From Chytridium lagenaria (taxonomy: Eukaryota > Chytridiomycota > Chytridiomycetes > Chytridiales > Chytridiaceae): a DNA stretch of 64,000 nucleotides. Made by a program: the position numbers and the translations under genes. This document shows positions 21,328-31,473 of the stretch, one piece after another. The stretch covers positions 62,001 through 126,000 of the forward strand of contig JAHLKC010000103.1 in NCBI GenBank assembly GCA_025449115.1, written 5' to 3'. Positions within the stretch are counted from its first letter, which is position 1, and every line of letters begins with the position of its first letter. A model generated the notes under the pieces. The model had not been told where the DNA came from and searched no databases. It worked only from the letters and a program-made list of their open reading frames with translations.

Positions 21328-23990
21328 TCAACAAGTTTCCTTCACCCTACTCTTCACCAAAGTCCTATTATACCCTCCAACCTCTCTAAAATAACATCCA
21401 CTCCCCCAAACACCGGCTCAACCCTCCCCTCATACTTTTGCCACGTCGTCGCCATCCCTCCACCACTTCCAAACCATCCATCCCCCTTATACTCATTCCT
21501 CACTCTCCCGTATCCACATTCCCCAACCCCGCACTTCTCTGCGTCCCACTCTCCACAAACAACTGCGATAAAGTGGTATTCACAATAAACCGATCATCAG
21601 ATAACGCCGTATACCCTACATGAAACTCAAACCCAACGCTTTGTCTACGAAAAGTCTGAAAAAGGGGTTTCAGCACCCCATCCACGACATTCGCCACATC
21701 CACGGTCCGCACAACCCTGTAAACATGGGATCCAACCACCACATTCGTGTTCTGGGTGTACGCCAGGTGGTTTCTGTAGGAAAGGAGTTGGGATTCGACC
21801 TTGACGTTGGTGATGGTGTTGGAGGGGGTGTGGTGGAGAGTGGATTGGATACGGATTTTACGGCGAGGGAGAGTGGTGAGGATGGTGGCGTCGTTGGTGG
21901 TGGGGTTGATGGTGAGGTTGACGGTGGGGAGGGGGTTGGTGGTGTCGATTTGGATGGGACCTTGGGTTGTGGTTTGGTTGGTGTGGGGGGCGACCCAGAT
22001 TCGAAGGATGCCGTCGACAAACCAAAGACTTTCGGGGGTTTGGTTGGTGACGTTAAGGGTGACTGTGGAAGGTAGCTGTTAGTGATTGCAGTGCGGGGAG
22101 AGGCATCGAGATGTATAAAGATAGCCCCTCGATGAGATTGGAAATGTATAAAGATAATCCCTCAATGAGAGTTGAAATGCATAAACATATTCATCGATGG
22201 GATAAGAAATGTCTAAAAACAATCCTCGACAAGAATTCAATCCAAATGTCTACTCACTGGTATGCTCTTTCCCATCAGACAGCACGCCAGCATAAGGTGT
22301 CAAATCCAATTTAAACGTCGGGAGTCTCGATGCACCAATCGCGACAAACGGTCTCCATAACAATGGATTAAACCCACCAGTGTAGATGACCGGTGTTGGC
22401 CAATCCACACCAGCGAGCTGTCCATCAACCAACACTTGAAGCTCCTTGTATGGTCCACCGCCGTAAACTCCATTGTCGGGATTAGCGTAGGAGTCTGGGA
22501 CGTTGGTGTAGTAGAACTGTTGGTGAAGAAGGCGTGTTAGAAAGGAAAAAGGAGTTGTTGAGAAGCGTGAAGAAAAGAAAGAAAAAAGGAGTTGTTGAGA
22601 AGCGTGAAGAAAAGAAAGAATAAAGGAGTTGTTGAGAAGGAGAAACTTAAAGAAAAGAAAGAAAAAAGGGTTGTTGAAAAGCGTGAAGAAAATACAGAAA
22701 TAAGCCGTTGTTAAGAAGCGTGAGGAAAAGAAAAGAAAAAAGCATTTGTTGAAAAGCATGAAGAAAATGCAGAAAAAAGATGTTGTTGAGTAGCGTGAGG
22801 AAACGAGTCGCAATATATAGTATTCTATACATACAACCACGCTGAAAAATAATTCTCACCTCATCTCTAGCATGATTCGACACAAAATACTCCACCTCCA
22901 CTCTCCCCACATTCCTCGGCAACTTCCCCGTCCCAAACTCCGCCTTCCCCCCCAACCCATTCAAAACCTCATACCCATACCCCATCGCCTTCCCCAAAGG
23001 CACAAGCACATCCGGCACAACCTCCCTCCGAATCTCTCCAGGATAAAACTCCATCTTCATATTCACATGAATGATCCCGTGTAGGTATCGTCGACGATAT
23101 TGTCGCAGGCGGCAACGATGGTGAGATTGGACTTTTGGAGAAGAGGCGTGTAGGAGGTGATGTCGGAGGAGACGGACCAGTAGATGCCGGAACGGGAAGG
23201 TTCGTGGGAGATGCCGCGGAAGAGTTCGGCTCCTTCAAGCCAAACGTGGATGATGCGATCAAACTGTGACGTGGAGGGGAAAGGAAAGTCAATACGTGTA
23301 ATTACGGAAGATGGGTGGGAGGCTGCGTGACGGGCTTTATGAAACACCAAACAAATCGATGACGGTAAAGCGCGGGAATGGAACAAAAGCCATAAGACTG
23401 CCCAACAAAATAAAACCCCCCAAGCACTAGTGAACCTCACCTGACGTCCAGCCACGTAAGCCGTCCACACCAACACAACCTTACTCCACTCCATCCCACA
23501 CTCTGTGGGAGGGTTATAGCTCGTCGTCCAAGGCTGTCCATACCTTTAAACCAATGATTCAATGACAAACAGCCACAAACAACATGCACTCACGAGAACG
23601 CAAAGTCATGGTTCCCAAGGTCAACAACACAGGGTGTGACGCCAGCAGGTACCTCTTGGGGTGGGGAGACTTCAAAGGACTCGGTGTGGGATGGTGGAAT
23701 GGTGAAGGGAGGTGGAGATGAGACGAGAGATGGGGAATGAGACTTGAGGTGTTGGTGGTTTGGTCGTCAACGATGGATTGAAGGGCTAGAACCTGTTTGA
23801 TGGATGGTGGGGTGGGTGAGTCTGCGAAAAACGGGAGACGGAATCAAGAAAAGGGAGATGGTCAATTCACTCTGGTTGATGGATGATGACAAGGGTGGCC
23901 TTGAACCCCACCAGTGTGAGGAATGAGAGTATATTATTTTAAAGTGTGCATCAACTCTGATCCATCCCTGTTGAGGCATGCCTCCCGCAT
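21328..23990 (-). CDS. Peptide-N-glycosidase A (PNGase A) family protein
   Basis: Glycoamidase family that cleaves N-glycans from glycoproteins or peptides in the secretory pathway or outside the cell. Family blocks in order: VTPCVVDLGNHDFAFS; WTTSYNPPTECG.EWSKVVL; the intron-split GRQ / FDRIIHVWLEGAELFRGISH; EPSRSGIYWSVSSDITSYTP; NIVDDTYTG with FYPGEIR; PRNVGRVEVEYFVSNHARDE; NPDNGVYGGGPYKELQVLVD; VIYTGGFNPLLWRPFVAIGA; FKLDLTPYAGVLSDGKEHT; then SLWFVDGILRIWV. The C-terminal beta region ends GYNRTLVKSRVKETC, with TGA at 21330-21328. The start is uncertain: a Pro/Ser/Thr-rich segment lies at 23650-23800 and no clear signal peptide was found. Two introns carry minisatellites (see repeat entries). 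One missing base is needed near 21500 and near 21365. Confidence 0.85.
22111..22215 (+). repeat. Minisatellite, about 33-bp unit, 3 copies
   Basis: Degenerate units beginning GATGTATAAAGATA, AATGTATAAAGATA and AATGCATAAACATA at roughly 30-33 bp spacing. They lie within an intron of the PNGase A gene (between the KEHT and VTLNVTNQ exons). Confidence 0.7.
22550..22802 (+). repeat. Minisatellite, 36-42-bp unit, about 7 copies
   Basis: Purine-rich units of the form GTTGTTGAGAAGCGTGAAGA followed by AAAGAAAGAAAAAAG, repeating near 22555, 22591, 22628, 22669, 22707, 22744 and 22782 with increasing divergence. On the transcribed (minus) strand it is pyrimidine-rich. It fills the intron between the SNHARDE and FYYTNVPDSY exons of the PNGase A gene. 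Confidence 0.85.
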
Positions 23991-24815
23991 TCAACTCTTG
24001 ACAAACACTATCTCCTGCATCCCAATACCATCATCCACTCATCCATCCACTCATGCATCCATGCATCCATCCATCCATCCACTCATCCACTCACTGCACT
24101 CCACTCACCTTCAAGTAGTCCAACGCAATCTCTCTCCACTTTGGCATCGCTCCGCTTGTAAGTATGCTGGTGAGAAATAAAGAATAAAATAATTTCTCAC
24201 GCGTTCACATAATAAATAAATAAATAAATAATACTCATTTATCACACACTTTTTTGTTAAACGTAGCCTAATATAGGCTTTGTGTTCATCAGTCATATAT
24301 ATATAATTATATAGGTGTGTGTGTGAGTGAGTGAGTACCCTGAACGCCCTTTCTCTCTCTCTCTCTATATTAAGGTAATATGCGCGATAAGAAACCCTTC
24401 AGCAATATATATATTCTAATATGCATATGTACATAGTTTAAATCTAACTCATTTCTTTTTTATTGAAGTATATTATAGTGTGTGCAGATAGATGTACATA
24501 TAATACATGCATGGCTCATCTATGACTTTACCCTCTGGTACATGCAGGCATGCATATCATACATATCATACATACACTCATACTATGGAATTGAAAACAT
24601 GTTCCAGAAATGTAAACAAATACATTCCAACGGTTTAATGTAAAAACCACCCCATTTCATTGTATATATCTGTTTAATGGAATAGGTATATCATTATCCT
24701 TGTATTCATTCTTCTCTATTATATTACTTTATTTAAGGAAAACACCCAAGTCGTGCGTGATGAGCTTGTCCCCAAGAAAAACTCGTACCTACTTTTTTTT
24801 GCCCCATCAATCCTA
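23991..24815. other. Intergenic region rich in microsatellites
   Basis: Contains (ATCC)n/(CATC)n at about 24030-24095, (AAAT)n at 24210-24232, GTGTGTGTGAGTGAGTGAGTG near 24316, (CT)n near 24350 and many ATATAT tracts to 24500. No gene seen. It is the divergent upstream region of PNGase A and the EFM6-like gene. Confidence 0.6.
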
Positions 24816-25753
24816 ATGACACTCTCCGACTCTGACAACGACGACGAAACCACCCTCTTCACGACCCTCACCCAATCCTCCGACCTCATCCCTTCCCAAC
24901 CCCCTGCCGCATCAACACCACCTCCCTCTTCACCTTCCCCGGTCTCCCTCGTCCCATCACCATCCATGAAGACAGTTCCGGCGGGTGTGGCGGCAAGACG
25001 TGGGAGGCCGCAGAGGTCATGGCGAGGGTTGTGGTGGGGAGGGGGAGGGAGTGGGTGAAGGGACGGAGGGTGGTGGAGGTTGGTGCTGGGACGGGGGTGG
25101 TGGGGATTTTGGTGGGGATGCTTATGGGGGGGATGGGAGACAGGAGCAAGAGGATGGGAGGATGGAGGATGGGGATGGAGGGGAGGTGGTGTTGACGGAT
25201 ATGTTGTTTTTGGAGTTTGATGCAAAAGAATGTGGAGATGAATTTAACGGCAGAGGAACAAAAACGGGTCAAAGTGGAGAAACTGAAGTGGTGCGTTGAA
25301 TCTTTTATATATGCTCTCTTTTCGCCTTAGGCATGAAACATTCTCATTTTATTAATCCATACTCATTACATTTTTATATTTTTATTCATACAGGGGTGAA
25401 CCCATCCCCGCCTCCTGCCTCCCTTGTGACCTCATCCTCGCGGCGGATTGCGTCTACCTCGAATCCGCCTTTGACCCACTCATTGAAACCCTTCTCGCGC
25501 TCTCGACGCCGTCCACCGTGATCCTGATTGTCTCGAAACGTAGACGAAAAGCGGATAAACGGTTTTTCGTAAAACTTCGGAAACACTTTAAAGTTGAAGA
25601 GGTGAGTGAAGTGTGTGATTTGTTATAAAGAGAGTTTTTTTTTTTTTTTGGTTGTTTTTAATATTGAGGGTTTAGGTGACGGATGTGGAAGGATTTGAGA
25701 AATGGTCGAGAGAAGGGTTGACTGTTTTGAGTGCGAGGAAGATTGTGAGGTAG
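24816..25753 (+). CDS. EFM6: Protein-lysine methyltransferase, EFM6-like
   Basis: Seven-beta-strand SAM-dependent methyltransferase of the METTL21 group. Yeast Efm6 methylates elongation factor 1A. ATG 24816 opens an acidic start (SDSDNDDETTLFT) and a Pro/Ser linker, then FTFPGLPRPITIHED, GGCGGKTWEAAEVMA, VVEVGAGTGVVGILVG (SAM motif I), VLTDMLFL, MQKNVEMNLTAEEQKRVKVE and KLKW. After an intron (GTGCGT donor near 25288, acceptor 25394) comes DLILAADCVYLESAFDPLIE (post-motif I, DxVY-type), then STVILIVSKRRRKADKRFFV and KLRKHFKVEE. A second short intron precedes VTDVEGFEKWSREGLTVLSA and the stop at 25753. The RRKADK..F block with ITD/VTD after it is characteristic of Efm6. A one-base shift is needed near 24930, and the frame also changes near 25222. 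Confidence 0.85.
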
Positions 25754-26886
25754 TTAGGATGGTGTTTTTCTTTTTCTCTTTTCTGGTTTGGTTTTTTGTG
25801 TATATATAGAGTATAAAGATAATAAATACATCAAGTATCAATTAATCCAAATGTCTGTATGATTAATTACTATCTACTAAAAATTCCTCAAGTTATGTTA
25901 TCTCGAGGCTCCCACTCCACTAGTGATTCTTGGTTGACTCTTTAACGTTCTGCGATTTAAAGTGCAGATGATGTTCCAGCGACGCGGCCACTTCTCACAC
26001 GTGCCTGAACCTTTCTCATCCATCCATCCTTGTTGGCGGTTCAAACCTTGACATACTTTCGCTTCATGTCGCGTCGTCGTCGTGGCGCTCTCGTGTTGGT
26101 TCCATTCACATATGGTTTGTTTAGCTTTCCCGTCTATCTTAATCTACCACTTTCTTGGATTAGTTTTCTTGATCATGTCCTCAATCATCACCTTGATATT
26201 TACCTATATAAATACATACATTTAGTTTGATATCTCTTTTCACATACATATCAATTATTATTAAATAAAAAAATAATTGAATAAAATAATAATATTTTTT
26301 TAACTTTTTATTGAAATCTCATCGGTCCGAAGAAGAAGAAGAAGAAGAAAAATTCATTTTATTATTATTATTTATTTATTTTATTTTATTTTATTTTCCA
26401 AGCCTGTTTCTCCCCATAATATATATAATAATATACGTCATACATATTATATTACATTTAAAAAATAAAAGAAATTGAAATTGTCATAATATTAATATTA
26501 CATGAGTCTGACCATGGATAATAATAAAGAATAGAAATGTCCACATTGTTACACATGTGTTTCACCACGTTTTCTTACAGAAATATAATTAGAAAAACAC
26601 AAGAAGCAAAAAAAAAGAAAAGAAAAAAGAATAATTAAAGTGAAAAAATCTCACTCTTTGAATAAATAAATAAAATAAATAATAATTTTATTTTACATAT
26701 TGTAATAATTCAATTATGACCAAACAAGTAATATTTAATATATTAATAAATAAAAGAAATAATAAAAGAAAAGTAAAAAAAAAACAAAAAAAAACCACCG
26801 TCAGCCATCCATCCCATCCATCACCTTCAACCTGTTTGTTGAAAGGGAGGTGAAAGGGAGAGAGAGAAGAAAAAAACAGCTTTGGG
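25754..26886. other. AT-rich intergenic region with microsatellites
   Basis: Mostly low-complexity: (GAA)n at 26327-26350, (ATT)n/(ATTT)n at 26358-26398, repeated AATAATATT tracts to 26760. Candidate AATAAA signals lie near 25816 and 26264. No gene seen. Confidence 0.55.
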
Positions 26887-27666
26887 ATGATCGCTTTTGC
26901 GGGAGGCCCCGCGCCTGCCCTGGATACATCGTCATCGTCATCATCAGCAGCATCATCATCATCATCATCAGCAGCAGCATCATCATTGTCAGCATCAGCA
27001 TCATCAGCAACGTTGGCTGCTGCAACATTGTCATCATCTCTTCCTACCACCCCACCAGCATCAAGTCTCGACGTGACCAAGCTGGCCATCCACTCAAGAT
27101 CATCATCATCATCAGCATCATCATCATCGTCGTCATCATCAACAACCCTCTTTTCACCTCCATCCTCATCCACATCCTCACCCTCCCTCTCGTCATCTTC
27201 AGTCATTGTCACTCCAAACACTCCCATCACTCCATCTCCACCTCCATCTAGCATGTCATCTGCCATCAAATCACACATGGCTGTGTCCATCGTTTCTGAA
27301 CAACAACCCATCAACAGCATTCATCATGGAGCACTAGTGAATGCTCACAGCGATCAGCGCGGTCAAGAATCTGAACAGTTGACCACAGTGGGTGCGTCAT
27401 TGGAATCTGGATTGCATGAGGACGGGAACGATGCCAAGAATGAGCCTACGAGAAAGAGGTCGAGAGCTGATGGGCCAGCTTTGGATCCAATGTCGCCTGG
27501 AAAGAGGAAGCATGTCTCTCCAACTCTGGCCCTCGAGATGGCGCAAGACGAGGAGAACCGTGAGCGTGAGCATAAAGTATTGGAAGATGAAGTGAACGAC
27601 GAGCCGAAAGAGACCAATGTAGAGCAAGCTTATCATTATGAGCAAAGCGACAGTGTCAACGCATAG
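26887..27666 (+). CDS. Poly-serine, nuclear-type low-complexity protein
   Basis: An intact 259-codon frame from ATG 26887 to TAG 27664-27666; function unknown. Residues 14-120 are nearly all Ser/Ala/Thr/Pro, encoded by a TCA/TCATCG trinucleotide tract (26930-27140). The second half is normal-complexity and hydrophilic: HMAVSIVSEQQPINSIHHGA, then two basic clusters RKRSRADGP and GKRKH that look like nuclear localisation signals, then an acidic helix-prone tail (EMAQDEENREREHKVLEDEV). The downstream HTH-like frame lacks an in-frame ATG, so this could be the N-terminal part of the same protein with a break around 27666; I annotate them separately. Confidence 0.5.
   Translation: MIAFAGGPAPALDTSSSSSSAASSSSSSAAASSLSASASSATLAAATLSSSLPTTPPASSLDVTKLAIHSRSSSSSASSSSSSSSTTLFSPPSSSTSSPSLSSSSVIVTPNTPITPSPPPSSMSSAIKSHMAVSIVSEQQPINSIHHGALVNAHSDQRGQESEQLTTVGASLESGLHEDGNDAKNEPTRKRSRADGPALDPMSPGKRKHVSPTLALEMAQDEENREREHKVLEDEVNDEPKETNVEQAYHYEQSDSVNA
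26930..27150 (+). repeat. TCA/TCATCG trinucleotide microsatellite (coding)
   Basis: Interrupted runs of TCA, AGC and ATC triplets, densest at 26930-27010 and 27098-27140, encoding poly-Ser/Ala in the plus frame. On the minus strand the same tract gives a spurious poly-Asp/Ala open frame. Confidence 0.8.
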
Positions 27667-27806
27667 CGGATCAAGATATGACTGCTCCCCACAATGTCAT
27701 CTCTTACCCCCCCTCACATCAACATCCATCGTACACTCGTATTCCAACAACAACAGCGACATAAACACACATTAACAACATCAACAACAACAATAACAAC
27801 ACTAAC

Positions 27807-29187
27807 CCTACAATGCACCTCCCCATCCCACCACCACCATTACAACCACCAACCTTCCCATCCCAGCACCAGCCGACTCTCCCGAAGAAACCCTTCTTCA
27901 ACTCCTCACCGGAGACGTGGTCAATGCAAACGGTACCGTCCTCTTCTCCACCTTTTCAAACACCACAACCAACCCCAACCCCAACACCAACACCACAACC
28001 GCAACGCATCCACAACGCTCCTGGTCCTCCGAATCCACCCATTCTGACCTCCCTCAACGTTCATGGTCCTCCGAATCCCACACATCCCATCACTACTACC
28101 ACCACCACCAGCACCACCACCCCCACGACGGCCACGGCACCCACCATCCCGAACCATCATGGACCTCTGAACCCCAACAACAACCCCTTCAACAACAACA
28201 ACAACAACAACAATACACTGAACCCCAATCCTGGGACCATTCTCACCACCACGAACCTTCCTGGTCTACCGAACACCAACACGTCCAACATTCATGGTCA
28301 TCCGAACATTATCACCCTTCCACAACCTCCACTTCACCCTCTTCCCAACCCGCTCTCCCTAACCACCCCAACTCCTCCTCCTCCCCCAACTCCCCTTCTC
28401 CAACACCCTCCCTCTCCACAACCCTCTCACCCTCTCCATATCAGACCCCACCCGCACCAACCCCAACTCCACCACCCCCTCTCCCCAATCCACTCCCACC
28501 CCTCCACCCCAACAACCCTCCACCATCACCCCCTTCCCCTCCACCTCTCCCCATGTCCACCAACATTGTCCGTCAAACCTACACCGTCGCCAAAAAACTC
28601 CAAGTCGTCGAATACGCCCTCATCCACGGTCGAAACCGCGCCGCCGACGAATTCAAGTTATGCAGACCCATGGTCGGCCGTTGGGTCAAGGCGCGTGAAC
28701 GGCTCCTCTCTGTCTCGGTTCAAGGCGGCGTCACAAAACGTCTTCGCGTCGATCCCTCTAAAACCGACCACACGAAACTGAAAAAGAAAATCGAACCCAT
28801 CCCCGTCGTCAACCCCCCTTTTAACCATCAACCCTACAACCCCCCACCACCACCCCATCATCCACATTATCATCCCCCTCCTCCTCCTCCCCCGCATTTC
28901 ACACCCGTCATCCCACCCTTTGACGATTCAGCGCTTGACGGGTTCCTCGCTCAATCCACCTACCCCTCTCATTACCAACCCTACCCCCCCCTCCTCCTTC
29001 TTCTTACCCACAACAACAACCGTATCACACCTACGCCCCTTATTATCCATCGTATCAAGAGTATTATCCGCCGCCGCCGCCTCCGCCTGTGTTGCCTTAT
29101 GGGACGCAGGAGACGCAGGATGTGTATTATTATCGGGAGGAGGGGTTTGATGTGGAGAGTGTGATGAGGGCGGGGTTTGAGGAGTAG
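27807..29187 (+). CDS. Pro/Gln/His-rich putative DNA-binding protein with one HTH (psq/Brinker-like) domain
   Basis: A single open stretch enters at about 27807 without an ATG, so the start is unknown (upstream exon or frame break). N-terminal part: DSPEETLLQLLTGDVVNANG, then six degenerate copies of a Trp motif (RSWSSES, RSWSSES, PSWTSEP, QSWDHS, PSWSTEH, HSWSSEH) among His/Gln tracts, then poly-Pro. At 28570-28720 lies a compact basic helix-turn-helix-like block: YTVAKKLQVVEYALIHG, then NRAADEFKLCRPMVGRWVKA. This matches the 'K.evV.yA..hGnraAa..f.v....v..Wrk' pattern of psq/Brinker and CENP-B/transposase N-terminal HTH domains. The C-terminus is Pro/Tyr-rich and, after a frame change in the CCCCCCTCC run at 28985, ends YYYREEGFDVESVMRAGFEE with TAG at 29185-29187. 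A transcription factor or domesticated transposase DNA-binding module is the likely role. Confidence 0.6.
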
Positions 29188-30030
29188 GTGTTGTGTGTTA
29201 TGGGTAGCGGGAGGAGGTTTGATGGGGAGAGTGTGATGAGAGCGGGGGTTGAGGAGTAGGTGTGTTGTGTGTTATGGGTAGCGGGGGAGGGGGTTTGATG
29301 GGGAGAGTGTGATGAGCGGGGTTTGAGGAGTAGGTGTGGTGTGTGTTATGGGTAGCGGGAGGAGGGGTTTGATGTGGAGAGTGTGATGAGAGCGGGGTTT
29401 GAGGAGTAGATGGGGTTTTGGTGTTTTCATTGCGAAGGTTTGTCTTGTGGTGCTTGTGGCGGGAATGGGGGGATATGTGGGATGTGTGTTGGGTGGAGGG
29501 AGAGTTTGAGCGGAGTTTGATGGGGAGAGTGTGATGAGGGGAGCGCGGTTTGATGGGGAGAGTGTGATGAGGGCGGGGTTTGAGGAGTAGATGGGGGTTT
29601 TGGTGTTTTCATTGCGAAGGTTTGTTTTGTGGCGCTTGTGGCGGGAATGGGGGGATATGTGGGATGTGTGTTGGGTGGAGGGGAGAGTTTGAGCGGAGTT
29701 TGATGGGGAGAGTGTGATGAGGGGAGCGCGGTTTGATGGGGAGAGTGTGATGAGGGCGGGGTTTGAGGAGTAGATGGGGGTTTTGGTGTTTTCATTGCGA
29801 AGGTTTGTTTTGTGGTGCTTGTGGCGGGAATGGGGGATATGTGGGATGTGTGTTGGGTGGAGGGGAGAGTGTGAGCGGAGTTTGATGGGGAGAGTGTGAT
29901 GAGGGGAGCGCGGTTTGATGGGGAGAGTGTGATGGGGGGAGTTGAGTTTGATGTGGAAAGTGTGATGAGGGGAGTTGGGTTTGATGTGGAGAGTGTGATG
30001 AGGAGAGTTGGGTTTGATGTGGAAGGTTCT
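29140..30030 (+). repeat. Higher-order tandem array derived from the preceding gene's 3' end
   Basis: Short units of about 27-40 bp with the core TTTGATGTGGAGAGTGTGAT / GAGGGCGGGGTTTGAGGAGTAG recur about 20 times. The first copy is the last 14 codons plus stop of the HTH-type gene (29146-29187). A longer period is superimposed: TGGGGGTTTTGGTGTTTTCA starts at 29411, 29592 and 29775, giving a unit of about 182 bp that contains several short units plus a unique GGGATATGTGGGATGTGTG segment. G-rich on the plus strand. Confidence 0.9.
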
Positions 30031-30424
30031 TGAATGCCTTTTTGCTTCCCGCATCTTTTTTTTTTTTTCGGTGCCCTTTTTTTCTCCTGCTTTAAAACGT
30101 TATACTAGAAACCAAAAAAACCTACTTTTGAATTATTTAATCCTTTTTTTTTTGTGGTGGGTGCCGGCGTGGAGACTACACCCACACACCCTCCCACGCT
30201 TTTTTTCTTTATGGCTCTCTTACTCTCTCTCTCTTCTTTTTTTTTTCCCGTTTTTTTTTGTGGTTTTTGGGAGGGGTTCTCGTTTTAACCTCCATTCTTT
30301 GTTTTTGTTTTTATGCGTTTTCTAACCCCTGTTTTTGAGGGTTTTTGAGGGGATTTCTGTGTGCATCCACTGTCGTTCCGTTTTTGTTTTTGTTGTTTTG
30401 GACTTTGGAGTTCCAATTTCTTTT

Positions 30425-30690
30425 TTTTTTATGGACCGCTTTTTTGAAGTCAAGGAAATTAGTTTACGTTTGGTTTGGTATGAAGAAAACATTAATAGAT
30501 TATTTTGAATAGAACCTTGAGAATGGGAGGAGTGATGCGTGGATTAGGTTGGGTTTTTTTATGGACCGCTTTTTGAAGGCGAGGAGATTTGTTTACGTTT
30601 GTTTTGGTATGAAAAAACATGAATAGATTATTTTGAATAGAACCTTGAGGAGGGATGCGTGGATTCGGTATTGGGGTTGTTGGAGATGAC
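30425..30690 (+). repeat. Two-copy direct repeat, 130-bp period
   Basis: ATGGACCGCTTTTT at 30431 and 30561, followed in both copies by matching GTTTACGTTTG, TTTGGTATGA, AATAGATTATTTTGAATAGA and ACCTTGAG blocks, ending near GATGCGTGGATT. About 85-90% alike by eye. Non-coding. Confidence 0.8.
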
Positions 30691-31473
30691 TTGTCACATT
30701 GGGAGATTTTTTGTGAGGAATGGTGGGTTGTGGAATTGGAGAGGGTTTGGAGTTTCATCTTCCCGTTTACACATACAACGATGATGCTGTAACCATCTTT
30801 GAGCCGGAACAATGTTTTTTGATAATGGGCAAGTCATTCGGGATCTTCAAACGCGAGGTGGGAAACCATACAGACGACGGCGGATGAAACAAGATAGGGT
30901 ATAGGGTGAGACGGTTGAATGGATAGGCAAATCATAAATCAGGTAGGTTCAAAACGCGCGAGAGAGGTGGGAACCATACTCTCCAGGCTTCTTCTTGTTC
31001 CGTGATGACCTTCGAAGGGATGTCTCGTATGGTTCATCCAGGTCTTCACAAACAGACAAAGACATTGCACAAGTTAGGACGAGACTTTGAAACTGAAAAC
31101 AAGGCACTCTTGATATATTTTCAAGCTTATAAAATGGGACTGTTTAGTTTTGTTTCCGCGAAACGTGCCAGAAAAACACCCATCATCAGTTCTTCATCAC
31201 GTCTCAGAGACTTTGATCCACCCTGACCCCCAAAAATCCAAAACAAGTATACTACAAACATCTGTGACAACACACCCTCCAAAAACAATATTCTCTTCAA
31301 TAATAATAGGCAAGTAATAAAAAATCAGACAACTTCACAAAAAAACAAAACACGCGGGTGAGAAGGTGGAAACAATAAACAGACGGCGAAGGACGGGGGA
31401 AAAACAAGATATCGTAGGAGATAGGGGGGGGAGACTTCTCAATGCTATTCCAAAATCACAATCCCATCATTCA
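30691..31473. other. Non-coding region between repeats and the ING gene
   Basis: No supportable gene. An open frame at 31002-31226 has no recognisable content. Segments at about 30850-30900 and 31350-31425 look like diverged copies of one another (GCGAGGTGGGAAACCATACA / CAGACG.CGG..GA.GAAACAAGATA). Confidence 0.4.

Noticed and set aside
22550..22802. CRISPR-like array
   Set aside because: Units are degenerate, contiguous and lack unique spacers; it is an intronic minisatellite.
23880..23960. Minus-strand GGTTCAAGGCC resembling a tRNA B box
   Set aside because: No A box at the right spacing and no cloverleaf; it lies near the uncertain 5' end of PNGase A.
26688..27320. 210-codon minus-strand frame rich in Asp/Ala
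   Set aside because: Antisense shadow of the TCA microsatellite that encodes poly-Ser on the plus strand.
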